This document shows, piece after piece, positions 11,727 through 23,217 of a stretch of 64,000 nt of DNA. Origin of the DNA: Dactylellina haptotyla (lineage: Eukaryota; Ascomycota; Orbiliomycetes; Orbiliales; Orbiliaceae); NCBI GenBank assembly GCA_031310005.1, contig CM062381.1, positions 1,798,001 to 1,862,000 of the forward strand, written 5' to 3'. A program made the translations under genes and the position numbers. A model generated the notes under the pieces. The model made no database searches. It was not told where the DNA came from and was given only the letters and a program-made list of their open reading frames with translations. How positions within the stretch are numbered: the first letter of the stretch is position 1; every line of letters begins with the position of its first letter.

Positions 11727-12905
11727 ATGCCAACCGTCTTCCCTCCGCCGCCGGTGCTGACCCGGCTCAAGTACCTGCTGCAGCTGCTGTGGATGAACAA
11801 CTTTGTCAAGTTCTACCTCTTCCTCAGGTATATTACTCCCATTATTCCCCTGTCGATGCCATGATGTGATCATTATAAACATCGGTATGCTGATATCGCC
11901 AATTGAGACAGACGGCTGCACCGCGTCGGCTACTACAAGGACAAGCCCACGTTCACCCTCTCCGTCCCCCAGCGCCTCCTCCCCTCCTACTGGTCCCCCT
12001 CCGCCCTCGAAATCTACCTCCCCAAATCCTACCCCTCCCATACCTCTTCCGCGACCTCCCAACCGACCAAGAGACTGCCCCTTCTCATCGACATCCACGG
12101 CGGCGGCTGGTGCGTCGGCCATCCGGTCCTCGACTCCCAATTCAACCGCTACCTCAGCGACGCCACTAACTGCATCGTCGTCGCCCTCGCCTACCGGAAA
12201 TCCCCCTACGTCCAATGGCCCACCCAAGTCCGCGAGCTCACCGCCCTCGTCACCGCTCTCCTCCAAGATGACCGCATCACCCACCTGTACGACCCATCCC
12301 GCGTGGCCATCGCCGGCTTCAGCGCAGGCGGGAACCTCTCCACCGTCCTCGCGATCCAGCCGGAATTCCAGCATAAAATCCAAACCGTCGTCCCCATATA
12401 CCCCATAATGGACTTCACCCAGACCACGGAAGCCAAGCTCGCGACACGCCCCGCCCACGCCCCGCCGGACGTCCTGCGCCACATGGGCAACTGGTTCAGC
12501 TACGGGTACATCCCGCTCGGCACTGACCGCGAGGACCCTAATCTGAGTCCGCTGTTCGCGAAGCCCGAGTCTCTCCCGGAGAATATCTACCTCGTGGGCT
12601 GCGAGTACGACATGTTGAACGCCGATGCGATGAAGTTTTACGAAAAGTTTAAGGGCGTGAAGAAGAATATGGTCTACGAGGAGATCAAGACCGTCAAGCA
12701 CGGTTTCACTCACCAGAGCATCCCGCGCATGGACCCGAAGGAGAACGAGAGGTTGGATGGGATCACGTTTGCATTGTACGATAGGGTTGCCGTATGGCTG
12801 CTGAAGATATGGGGTGAGGAGAAGGAGCTAGTAGACGAACAGGAGAATACACCGGCCAAGGAGACCGGGGATGGGGAGTTGGGTGACGATATCGTGATAG
12901 TTTGA
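11727..12905 (+). CDS. Alpha/beta hydrolase-3 (HSL-type esterase/lipase)
   Basis: Predicted carboxylester hydrolase. Exons are 11727-11827 and 11912-12905 (intron 84 bp), 364 codons plus stop. The oxyanion motif HGGGW is at about residue 95, the nucleophile elbow GFSAGGN has Ser at about 171, the acid is probably the Asp of GCEYDML near 266, and the His is in KHGFTH near 297, so the triad looks complete. The N-terminal 40 residues are hydrophobic (LKYLLQLLWMNNFVKFYLFL), suggesting membrane attachment or a lid segment rather than a cleaved signal. The C-terminus is acidic. A very GC-rich coding stretch at 11930-12300 creates a 350-codon open frame on the opposite strand that is a shadow. The natural substrate is unknown. 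Confidence 0.9.
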
Positions 12906-14222
12906 TAGCGATCTGCTTGTATTGATTCCGCTTTAAGATAGAGGGGGTTTTTTTTTCTATTTAATTTTTTGGTGTGCAACACCAACCGTCGCCGTTGGTG
13001 GCATTTCGAGTAACACAGAAATCGGAGGCTGTTATGTCGTACGCACGGGAAGAAAGCTAGCTTAGCTTGCCCGATTTGATAGCTAGAAAGCGCCGTCGTT
13101 CACATGACGAGTCGGCTATCGGTTCGCCCGTTAGATTATACCCAGCATAGATTACATCTACGGAGCACTTTTTGACACGATTTAACCTAGGCTCGTGTGA
13201 CCAGAATCACCCCATAAAAGTGACGGAACAGTTACGTCTCCGATCCGATGGCACTTTTTTTTCAATTTCCCCATACCCGCGCTGTAAAAGTACGTAAGTC
13301 AGAGGTATCTTAGTTTGGCTTGGGTGTAATCAGATACCTCGGCTCGTTACTAATATGCAAGTGTCGTCATCGCTTCTGTCTGAGAAGGAAAAAAATTAAA
13401 AATGGAAAAAAAAGGTACGAGGAAGCTCAGCAACCGAAAACTCCTCGCCCAATGATTGGAACCGCGGAAGGCTTGAAAGGGGTCTAGTTGCTTCGGCGGG
13501 TTTTGTGCAGTTGGGCAGTTACTCGATTTGGACGGTGGAACCGGAGCCCAAAAAGCCCGGCGACGGAAAGGTTGCCGTTTGCGAATGTACCGTTGTATGA
13601 CGGCACTGCCGTGTGGATACCTCAAACGTCGTCGACTGGAACTCTGCAGAAATTTTCTCTTCTGTTAATTTAATGCATTTACTCCTGAGTCCACCTTTAC
13701 AACTTGATTTTGGTGATATTTAAGAGTGGGGAGCGTTTCTCTCTTTTCTGCCCTTTATTCCTTTGGAACCAGTTTACAGAGATAGAACTCCTTTGGGTGG
13801 CTGAATACACCCTGCCCGTTTGTTGGATTTTGGACCAACCCAGTGTTGCAAACTAATAATTAACAGGTGTCTATCACGATACCCGACTTTCTCGGTCGAA
13901 TTGAATTGCCGGACTGGAACTGGAACGTTCCAGCTGCAGATACACGTCTGCCGGCTATCGCAGCCAGTAAAGGAATCCAAGATTGGCATTCTCGTGCCAT
14001 CTACATTCCTTATCGAACGCGACCCCGTCCGTGCCATTGCGGCACACGACCGTATACGACCAACCCACAGCCTCCCCGCAGTCAGCAAACATTAATAGTA
14101 ATAACAATAATAATAATAACATATCCAACATCTACATCTCTCTTATCTTCCCCTAGCCTTCTCCTCTTAATCTCTAACGAATATCATCGATATCAACGTC
14201 GTAACTTGAATGCGTTTCCAAA
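12906..14222. other. Intergenic, 1.3 kb
   Basis: It includes the 3' flank of the esterase gene, short poly-T and poly-A runs, a small AAT-rich run near 14100-14120, and the promoter of the lipase gene. No recognised gene. Confidence 0.6.
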
Positions 14223-16372
14223 ATGGTGTCTCTACTCTCCCGCTTCAGTCCTGTCCCGTCCTTCCCAGACTACAAGGGCACCTACGAAGTCGGCACTCTC
14301 GACCTCGAACTACCCGTCTCGTTTCTCGTCGATGCCGGCCTCTCCCCGCCGTGTCCAACGCATTCTGATATTCCCACGATCCAATTCCGAGTCTTCTACC
14401 CAGCTGCTCTTAAAGGTCAAGCGTCAGGCGAGCAGAACAGCCCGAATTGGATACCGTCTCCCAGAAAAGAATATGTAGCCGCATATTGTAGATTCGCTGG
14501 CGCGAGTGATTTTCTAGCGAATGTTCTCTCGTATGTATTCATTTCTAACAATCTCTACGATTTCTATCTAGACAAAGATTTAGAAAAGGGCTAATATGTG
14601 AGATTATAGATACATCCCCCGCCACATATACTACATCAAACTGCCCGCCTATTCGGGCCACCCCTGCCTCCCAGAATCCGAATCACCTTCTCCCCGTTTC
14701 CCCGTTGTCATCTTCTCCCACGGTCTCGGTGGCACCCGAAACACGTATTCATACATCACCGCCTCCCTCGCAGCACAGGGCGCCATAGTCTTCTGTCCAG
14801 AACACAGAGACGGTAGTGCTCCCGCATCCTTCATCCGCGAACCAACCCGTAAATCCGGTCTGGAAGCATTAAAAAGGAACTTGACACCATCTACTTCTCC
14901 GGATAACACACAACAAGTAGATGGCCTCCCGCAAACCCCGAGCTCTAGTGGATCGGACAGCGAGGAAAGCGAGAACACAACCAGCAAAATCACAGCATCC
15001 TCAACCTCGAATCCAACTAAACCCTCCACCATACCAGCAAGTAGCGAGAAATTCAAGAACGACCTGCGGAGAATAGACTACGTCAGTCATCCGCACGAAA
15101 TATCCCCCAGCACAGCAATAATTCGCAACAAACAGCTCGAAATCCGCCTCTGGGAACTCGGCTGTCTCTTCGCCTTCGCGACCCGTCTAAACGAGGGCTT
15201 CTCGGACGCCGAAATCGACGAGGACTTCCATATTTCCCCACTCGCCGTGAAGAACGATAAAGCTAGCAAGATAGCCGCATTAAACATGTTCAAAGACCGT
15301 CTCGAGATCTCCCCGGGAAGCGTCACATGGTCCGGACACTCCTTCGGCGGCGCGACAACCGTCCAGTTCGTCAAGAGCTGCTGGTACTCTCCTCTGTTGA
15401 ACGGGAGCGAAGACCTCAAGGAACCGTTATACACTCCCTCCGAGGCATTATTACGACACTTCCATCCAAGCGGAACGATAGGGCGGGATTCTAAAGCTCC
15501 CACGACGGTATTGTTGGATACATGGTGTCTACCGCTGTTAGGGGAGCGCACGCGGGCGTTGTGGAGAAAGCCGCTGCCTGGTCCCACATTAGGGATTCTG
15601 AGCTGGCAGTTTTACAAGTGGAAGGAGAATTTGAGGGGGTTCAGGTATTTTCATCACCCTCATTTCTACCATTTGGTAGATTTCGAAGGAATGGTCTGCT
15701 AATTTTGTGAATCTTGAATATAGACATGTGATGAGTCGTAAGGGCGGAATTTTCGAAAGCCAATGGTTCACAGATGCCAAAGATGACCAGACGCCCGTGT
15801 TGATGATACCCGATGGTAGTGAAGAGGCAGAAAGATTTGAAGAAGTGGCACAGCGGAAGAAATTACAGCGTAGTTCGAGTCTAGATGTCACTCCACAACT
15901 GCCTACGGGTTTCCGCCAGGGCGATGAACAGAAACTGCGGGATGAGCAAGCTGTCGAGGAAGAGGAGGAAGAGGATGTGAATACGCTATCGTTGAAACGG
16001 ACAGCGAGCAGGGTATCTCAGAGATCTGTTCCCGGTCAGCCGGATAGAAAGCTTTACTACGCTGCGGGGTCGGCACATATGTCGCAGAGTGATTTTGGGA
16101 TATTGTTTCCGAGGTCTGCCAAGTATTTTACAAAAGTGGACGATTCGGAGGGGGTATTGGATTTGAATGTAAGAGCTGTTGTGGAGTTCATGAGGGAGCA
16201 AGGGATGGCGGTTGCGGATTTCAAAGAAGGGAATAAGTGTGATACTGAGATTTTCGGGGAGGAGGCGGTGAAAGGGTGGGAGTTGGCATCGTTGGAGTTA
16301 GGGGAGGAAGGGAACATGAAGAAGGGGGACGAGGAGTTCGTGAAGAGTGACGCCGTGAAAACTAAGTTATAA
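14223..16372 (+). CDS. Platelet-activating-factor acetylhydrolase-like (PAF-AH isoform II) lipase
   Basis: Predicted phospholipase A2-type serine esterase acting on oxidised or short-chain phospholipids. Exons are 14223-14530, 14610-15644 and 15724-16372 (two 79-bp introns), 663 codons plus stop. Family features: TIQFRVFYPA near the N-terminus, VVIFSHGLGGTRNTYSYI (oxyanion region), CPEHRDGS, nucleophile motif GHSFGG with Ser at about residue 346, LLDTWCLPL, and an AGSAHMSQSDF segment that supplies the likely catalytic His. A Ser/Thr-rich insertion sits between the two halves (about residues 225-265), and the tail is acidic. There is no signal peptide, so it is probably cytosolic. The start ATG at 14223 directly precedes the conserved N-terminal block. 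Confidence 0.9.
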
Positions 16373-17455
16373 AACGCAAGTGAAAAACATTTACGAAGAC
16401 TCATTTATGTGGAGTTTAGCGGTGTATCAAAATTTATGTAGGATAGCATTTAGCATAGCTCGCCGAAGTGGAGTTGATATCGATGGGTACGATGCAATAC
16501 TGATAGCTTAAATAACTATTCTATTAATCCGTTAGGGTCCCTAGGTGAATCACAGGCCATATGTTCGAAAATCCCAGGAGGAAACGAATCTTTCAATTCT
16601 GCCATGATTGCTCTCATTACTAGTTTTGTTCCTGTCCAGTTAATGCAATGTTGATTCGATTTCTTCCATTGTCATGTCTCCAGCCCGCCCATTGTGCACT
16701 CCATACTCTTGGTTCTGCCCGAGATTCCATGATAAGAGACCCGATTGGGATACCTCCAGGCTGCGGCATATCTGATCTTGAGTACGCCGTGTGCACCTGT
16801 ATACCTACACAGTGTGCCGTGTTGTGGTTGCCAGGCGATTTATAATGTGTTGTCTTTGTGATGCCATTTCCCGATTGGGAAATTCCGACCTCGTTCGGCG
16901 CGCCGTATCGTCATCTCCCGCCAGCACTACGGTGCCCCTCCCTCCCTTCCTTCCGTGTGCTATACCTTCTATCGCGGTTTGTTCTCTTCGCTGGAGCTCG
17001 CCTACCAGACGGCGCCATATCGCGGGCCTTAAATTTGTACATCTCGCCCCGCAGACGCCCTTTTGTTCGCGTGTAGCCCACTGCGCAGCTCAATTACCCG
17101 GCTTGGTTATCGATAGTCGCCGCTGTCAGGGGGATCCATCAACGTTACATTAACCCAGCGCGCACACATTCCTTTTTTCGGAGGACGAATATTCTGCACT
17201 TTCGCCAGATCACCTCATCTTCCCCTTCGATCGCTCCGCCGTTGTCGTTCGCTGGCATCTACCCCCTCTCGCTCGCTCGCTCCCACGATTTACCAGTCCA
17301 TGCTAATATACCTCGTTACTATTTACAACTCCAATCCCTAATATCAACGTCGATATAGTTGTTATAATAATAAACAATAATATAATTCTTACCCGCTCCG
17401 CTCATTCCCTTTCCACTTTGCCAGGGGAGGGGATATCTGCAGAGCGATGAATTAA
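16373..17455. other. Intergenic, 1.1 kb; upstream region of the beta-glucosidase
   Basis: It is pyrimidine-rich in the last 300 bp before the bglE start, as is common in fungal promoters. One CCCCGC at 17048-17053 fits the CreA consensus on the minus strand, but a single 6-mer is weak evidence. No recognised gene. Confidence 0.5.
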
Positions 17456-20400
17456 ATGTCTTCCGCCTACCGCCACGAATATCTCGAACCTCCCCACGCT
17501 CGCCGTCCGTTCCTTCACACCGACGTCGAGTCATCCGGCCCTTCCTCCACCGCCGTAAACTCTCGGGAAGGGACCATCTACAACTCTTCCTCCGACCACC
17601 TTCTCCACGCTACTCCTGCCGGCGGACGTCTACCGCCTCAACCAAGGGCCGTCGAAATCCCACCCGGCGACGCCACCCCTCCGCAACAGTTGCTCTCGAC
17701 CACACCTGACAGCGGGAATATTGACGCGAGAGAAGGAAAAGAAGAGGAACAGCATAATCATTCATCCGAGGAGGAGGCTTCCGAAAAACCGAGCTTCTAC
17801 ACACGTTTCACTTCAAGGTGGCGCAATCCGACAATTGCCGCTATAGTTATAATGATAATCATCGGTCTAATCATCGGTCTGGCCGTCGGCCTAACGAGGG
17901 GCGATAAGAGCAATTCAAAGCCTCTGGTGAAGAGTCGGCCGTTCTATCCCTCTCCTCGGGGAGGATGGGTATCCTCCTGGCACGAAGCCTACAGCGAGGC
18001 TGCGAAATTGGTCGTTGAGATGTCAGTACCCGAGAAGGTCAATCTAACTACTGGTGTCGGCTGGAGCATGGTAGGTCATCACAGTATCAGAAATGCAGAT
18101 GATAAAGTGCTAACTAGTATCAAAGGGACCTTGCGTCGGAAACACCGGATCCACAAAGAAACTACCCGCCCTTTGTCTACAAGACGGTCCTACTGGTATT
18201 CGCTTCGCAGACGATATCACCGCCTTCCCTGCCGGCGTAACAGTCGCCGCCACCTGGTCCAAGTATCACATGTACGCGCGTGGAAAAGCACTGGGCGCTG
18301 AAGCTCGTGCGAAGGGTGTGAATGTTATCCTAGGGCCTTGCATGGGCCCTCTCGGTCGGTTCCCCGTCGGCGGCCGTAACTGGGAAGGTTTCGGCTCGGA
18401 TCCCTATCTCCAAGGCGTAGCATCATCCATCACCGTCGAAGCTATCCAAAGTGAAGGTGTGATTGCTACCGCGAAACACTTCATAGGCAATGAACAAGAA
18501 CGCTTCCGACAGGTCCCCGAAGCGCACGGACAAGGCTGGCCAAATGTTACAGAAGCCATCAGTGCCAATATTGGAGACAGAACACTGCACGAACTATACC
18601 TCTGGCCCTTCGCGGAGTCTGTCCGCGCTGGTGTCGGTGCTATCATGTGTTCGTACAACCAGGTTAACAATTCTTACGCTTGCCAGAATAGCCACCTTCT
18701 CAATAATGTTCTGAAGGAGGAGTTGGGTTTCCAAGGATTCGTTATGAGTGACTGGCTGGCGCACCACAGTGGTGTCGCCTCCACGTTGGCCGGGATGGAT
18801 ATGAGCATGCCTGGAGACGCTGTATCCTTTTTAGATGGCGAGACATACTGGGGCGGACACCTTACCGAGTCGATAGTCAATAAGACGGTGCCAATCGAAC
18901 GATTGGACGATATGGCTTTGCGAATTGTCGCGACATGGATCAAGATGGGTCAACATAAAGACTATCCCGAGGTATCTTTCTCGTCGTGGACGAAACTGAA
19001 AGATGGGTTGGTTTACCAGGGAACTGGCGCCGGGCCGTTGGATGTGGTCAACGACTTCGTGGACGTGAGAGCCAACCACTCAGCTGTGGCACAAGATATT
19101 GCAGCTGAGGGCATAGTCCTGCTCAAAAATTCGAAGGTTGGAAACACAACCTCGCTTCCACTTGACGACAAGAAACTACCAAGAGCGATTATGATTTTTG
19201 GATCGGACGCTGGACCGAGCCCTATGGGGCCTAACGGATGTCCCGACCGTGGATGCAATAAGGGAACGTTGGGTCAGGGATGGGGATCTGGGTCCGTGGA
19301 GTACACCTATCAAATCACACCGCTCGAAGCGATCCAATCGCGGCTTTTGAATAAACGAGGCGCTAGACGGCCTACGACCGATTACTCCCTTGATGACGAA
19401 GATCTTGGGAGGGCGCAACGGCTTGCGGAAACCCCGGGAGCCAAATGCTTTGTATTTGTTTCCGCGGATTCGGGTGAATCATTCATCGCATCAGAGGGCC
19501 ATTTGGGTGACCGTAACGACCTTAATCTCTGGCATAACGGCGATGCACTTATCAAGGCTGTCGCAGCGAAATGTAATGACACCGTTGTAGTCATCCATAA
19601 TGTTGGCGCGGTCGTCATGGAGGAATGGATCGATAACCCTAATGTCACAGCCGTTCTCATGGCACACTTGCCAGCCGCAGAATCAGGCTCCTCCCTAGTC
19701 GATATACTCTGGGGTGACGTGCCACCTTCCGGCCACCTGCCATATACCATTGGCAAGAGCTTAGAAGACTACGGTCCTCATGGTGATATTCTACGTGAAC
19801 CTAATGGTCTGATTCCACAGGACGAATTCACCGAGGGACTGGACATCGATTATAGATACTTTGACGCGAATGGCATCGAGCCCCGGTTCGAATTCGGGTT
19901 CGGTCTGACATACACCGAATTCCAGTACGGCAATCTCACCATACAAAAGGTCTTCCAGGGAAACCTAACGGCAGACCTACCGCCGCCACCAGACAAACTC
20001 GCCGTTCCGGAAATGAAGACCGAGATCCCCAACCCAGACGACGTCACCTTCCCGACAGATTTCAACCGTCTGAGAAACTACCATTACCCGTGGATTACAC
20101 GCCAACAGGCCTCGCAGGTGAACTCTATCCTCGACGCGAAGAACCAATCGGAGTATCCATATCCAAGCGGATATCGAACCGAACCGCGCGCCGAGACTGT
20201 TCCCGGCGGCGGTGGCGAGGGCGGCCATCCAGCGTTATACGATGTCATATTTCATGTGGATATTGATGTGAAGAATATCGGGACGAAGCCCGGTAAGACG
20301 GTGCCCCAGTTGTACGTTACTTTCCCACAGGGGATTAAAGAGTACACACCATTGAAGCAGCTGAGAGGCTTTGAGAAGATCGGGGTTGGCCCGGGGGAGA

Positions 20401-20567
20401 GCGTGACAGTTGGCTTTGATATTAGGAGGAAGGATATCAGTGTTTGGGATGAGAATGGGAGCAGGGGATGGTATATTCCTACGGCCAAGGGGAAGGGGGT
20501 TGGCGAAGGTTTTACGTTTTGGGTAGGGCAGAGTAGTCGGAAAGGTGGAGTTGAAGGGAAGACTTAA
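17456..20567 (+). CDS. bglE: GH3 beta-glucosidase, type II membrane-anchored (bglE-like)
   Basis: Hydrolyses terminal beta-linked glucose from cello-oligosaccharides at the cell surface or in the secretory path. Exons are 17456-18070 and 18126-20567 (intron 55 bp), 1018 codons plus stop. The intron must end at AAAG 18125 so that GVGWSM continues into GPCVGNTG. A long hydrophilic N-terminal tail precedes one membrane segment at about residues 124-146 (AAIVIMIIIGLIIGLAVGL), giving a cytosolic N-terminus. The catalytic GH3 part has LCLQDGPTGIRFAD, GRNWEGFGSDP, AKHFIGNEQE and GFVMSDW with the nucleophile Asp at about 414; the C-terminal part has the fibronectin-III-like end (KNIGTKPGKTVPQLYV). 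This anchored architecture is that of the Aspergillus bglE class. It is convergent with the Clr2-like gene. Confidence 0.94.
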
Positions 20568-20972
20568 AGCTCCTGATGTACAGCTATTATCTTTTTTTTC
20601 TTTTCTTTCTGTGTAGATATTACTGCCCTTTTGGAAGGACTTTTTTGTAATGGCCCATGGTTTGGAGGTTTTTGTGAAAGAGTTGGATACGTTTAGATCA
20701 TTGCCTGCTGTCTGTTTGTTATATTGCGGCATAGTCTCTTCTTTAATGCATTAATGGTATGAAGTGTACTGATAAGGATGAGGAATCTGGGAATTCGTTG
20801 GATCTTTTTTGGGGGGTTCACGAACTAGAGTACTACGAAAGAATTAAGTTTGCATTTAAAAAGGATATCACTAGTCTTGCATTTTCAAAAGAAAAAATTG
20901 AAAATTAAAAAAATTAATAATAATAATAATAATAATAACAACAATAGTAGTAATAGTAATAAGAAGAAGGGT
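20568..20972. other. 405-bp convergent spacer with a TAA repeat
   Basis: It separates the stop codons of bglE (+) and the Clr2-like gene (-). It holds poly-T runs and an imperfect TAA/TAG repeat at about 20915-20965; both 3' untranslated regions must lie here. Confidence 0.7.
20915..20938. repeat. (TAA)n microsatellite
   Basis: Eight TAA units followed by related AAC, TAG and TAA triplets, just downstream of the Clr2-like stop codon. Confidence 0.9.
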
Positions 20973-23217
20973 CTAATCGACCCTTCGCTTCTTGCTGGAG
21001 CGATCGCCCTGCTCCTCGGGGTTCTTTGGAGGAGCGATGTTGCCGCTACGGCGGCGGTATTCCTCCATGTCTTCCATGGAGAGAGCCTCGCTCGACTCTA
21101 TGAGCGAGGCCCTCTCCTGTTCGGAAACCAGAGGATTTCCGGAAGAAACCTCCCCAGTGAACGTCGGCTCTTCCCCCTCTGCGTCGTCATCCCCCTCCTC
21201 AATGGAGGGGGTCGGGGCGAGACGATACAGACGATGCCCGTTTCTGCCACGGATTGGTTCGCCGTTGAGGGTATGGATACCCACAGCCGCGGCGCGCCCT
21301 TCCATATGTGCGTTCAGGCTGACAACGCTGTCGCTGGCGCTCCAGCGTCCGTCCATGAGCGCTATTATGCGCGGATCATAGAAGCGGCCGAGGACATAGC
21401 GGCCTGAGACCGAAGCTGGCAACTGGATGCCCTCTGGGGTCGCGCGAGCGAGCCACTTCGGGCTGTCTGTGCCGATATTCTTAATATAGTTCGGTACGGT
21501 GCGGTCCATGTTCTCGAGGACCTTGTCGGTATCGCGCGGATACATTGTGATGACGTCGCCCACGAGGTAGAATGTGAAAGTGCGACTGACCTCGTTGCTG
21601 AAATCGATCTCAGGTATCCTTACGGTCATGAGGACGATCCTCCTTACGATGAGAAGATCGTATTGCTTTGGGTCCCAGATTGAGATGTCTGGTGCGAAGC
21701 CGTCCTTTCGAGGGATGCGAACTGCATCTCCAGGCCAGATCTTCTCGGGACCGAGAAAGATGCCTTTGAGTTCGTAGAGCGTCTTGTTCTATAATGTAAA
21801 GATTAAGTGTGAGCAACGGTTTCCTTCAAGTTCGAAGGAGAGGGCTAGATGGGAGATTTCATACCTTTTCGTGGAACTCCGTGACCTCCTTAGGGTCTCG
21901 GGCAACGATAAAGTAACTGCGGCATGCGTCCTCAGCTGCGGCCTTCGAGGCTTCGTCGACGGTGATGTTGCCTGCCTCGTCTGGCTGCGGTTCTTTCACC
22001 CACGGAAGAATTTGAGATAGATGGATCAAATGGACAGCGGTATCAGATCCGCATTTCTGGACGCGGTAGAAACCCCGGTTTCGATCCATAGACGTGAAAA
22101 TGTTTGCAAAATCAGCAAAGCTGGCGGTTTCGGGAGCGGTGACGACGAGGGCTGCGATCCAAGTTCCACCAAGAGCTGCGGTTTCCGACTGGATGAACGC
22201 CCAGATAACCTCTCCCTTGCGGAACTTCCAGCCGCCGTCTTTGATGTCTCTCTCTGTTTCGCTCATAGCGGTCAGGTTGTTAGCCTGAACCGCCGCATTT
22301 CTCATGAGGCGAGCTCGACCTGTTCCTGTATCCATTGCTGCTGATGGTGATGACGATGAGGGTCCTGCTAGTGTTGATGATGATGATGGTGCGAGCTTGT
22401 TCCTTCTTGGGCCAGGACAGTATGCACAGGAGCAGGAGTTGAGGGGCTCGTATGGGATGCTGGTGTTCCTGGGCAGGCCGCTGTGAGGAAGCCGTCAGCT
22501 GTCGATGCACGCTCACTTGCTCACTTGTCCCCAAACCTTCCCCCCTCTGCCACCCCCATCGACATGTATATATTCAACCCAGACACGCATGAACCTTTCC
22601 GCGAACAATAACCCCCCCCCCCCCCCTCCCGTAAGGTGAGAATAGAGGATAGATCACTTACAGAATCGAATTCTGATGCCTGTGGAGCAATGACATTAGA
22701 TGCGGGACGTACTCGTTCGGCGATCGAAACCTGGCACCATTCGGGTGCCCGTATAGATACGTATCTGATCGTTTGATTTGATCGATGCCGGTATTGTCTA
22801 CCTCGCCCTTCTGCAGGACAAAGATTTGGTACCCGGTAGGAAGACGATCCAGGATCCACCCAGCTATTTATTACATGTCAGCTTACGAATCCAACAAAAA
22901 CTCTCATCACTCTAGTTTGAGGATTTGATACCGTAGATATCATCTTTGACCGGTACCCCCAATGACTCCACGATTGCATCTGCAACCTTTGTGCGGTACA
23001 ATAGATCGGCCTTGTCGCCGCTGCTGCCTGGGACGAACCATTCAATGTTGTCTCCGGGCTTTCGGGATGCTGTGGAGTTCGCTTTCAAGTTTTTGGGATA
23101 TGAGTCTTGCGTCGCATCTGATGGTATAGCTAAGCGAAGCACCTTGCGGCTGCCGTGGCCCTCGACGAGGGCTACGGTCCCATTTTCGCTATAGACGACA
23201 CTGTCTCTCGCCGCCAT
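20973..23217 (-). CDS. clr2: Clr2-like transcription-silencing protein
   Basis: Probable heterochromatin factor; in fission yeast Clr2 is part of the SHREC histone-deacetylase complex. Exons are 22932-23217, 22662-22863, 21865-22480 and 20973-21788, 639 codons plus stop, introns 68, 181 and 76 bp. Seen: GWILDRLPTGYQIF at residues 97-110 and YLYGHPNGARFRSPNEY around 125-140, typical of the N-terminal Clr2 domain; a CxCxxC motif (CSCAYC, about 179-184) which may bind metal; FRKGEVIWAFI and IWPGDAVRIPR in the second Clr2 domain; and a basic end (SSKKRRVD) that could be a nuclear signal. The CxCxxC motif comes from the first bases of exon 3, which supports the long intron 2. Family assignment is from memory of the domain pattern, not a search. 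Confidence 0.75.
22612..22626. repeat. C15 homopolymer inside an intron of the Clr2-like gene
   Basis: Fifteen consecutive C on the plus strand, seen as a G run in the transcript of the 181-bp intron 22481-22661. Confidence 0.95.

Noticed and set aside
11661-12713. 350-codon minus-strand open frame
   Set aside because: It is antisense to the esterase gene, whose catalytic motifs are all on the plus strand; GC-biased third positions explain the open frame.
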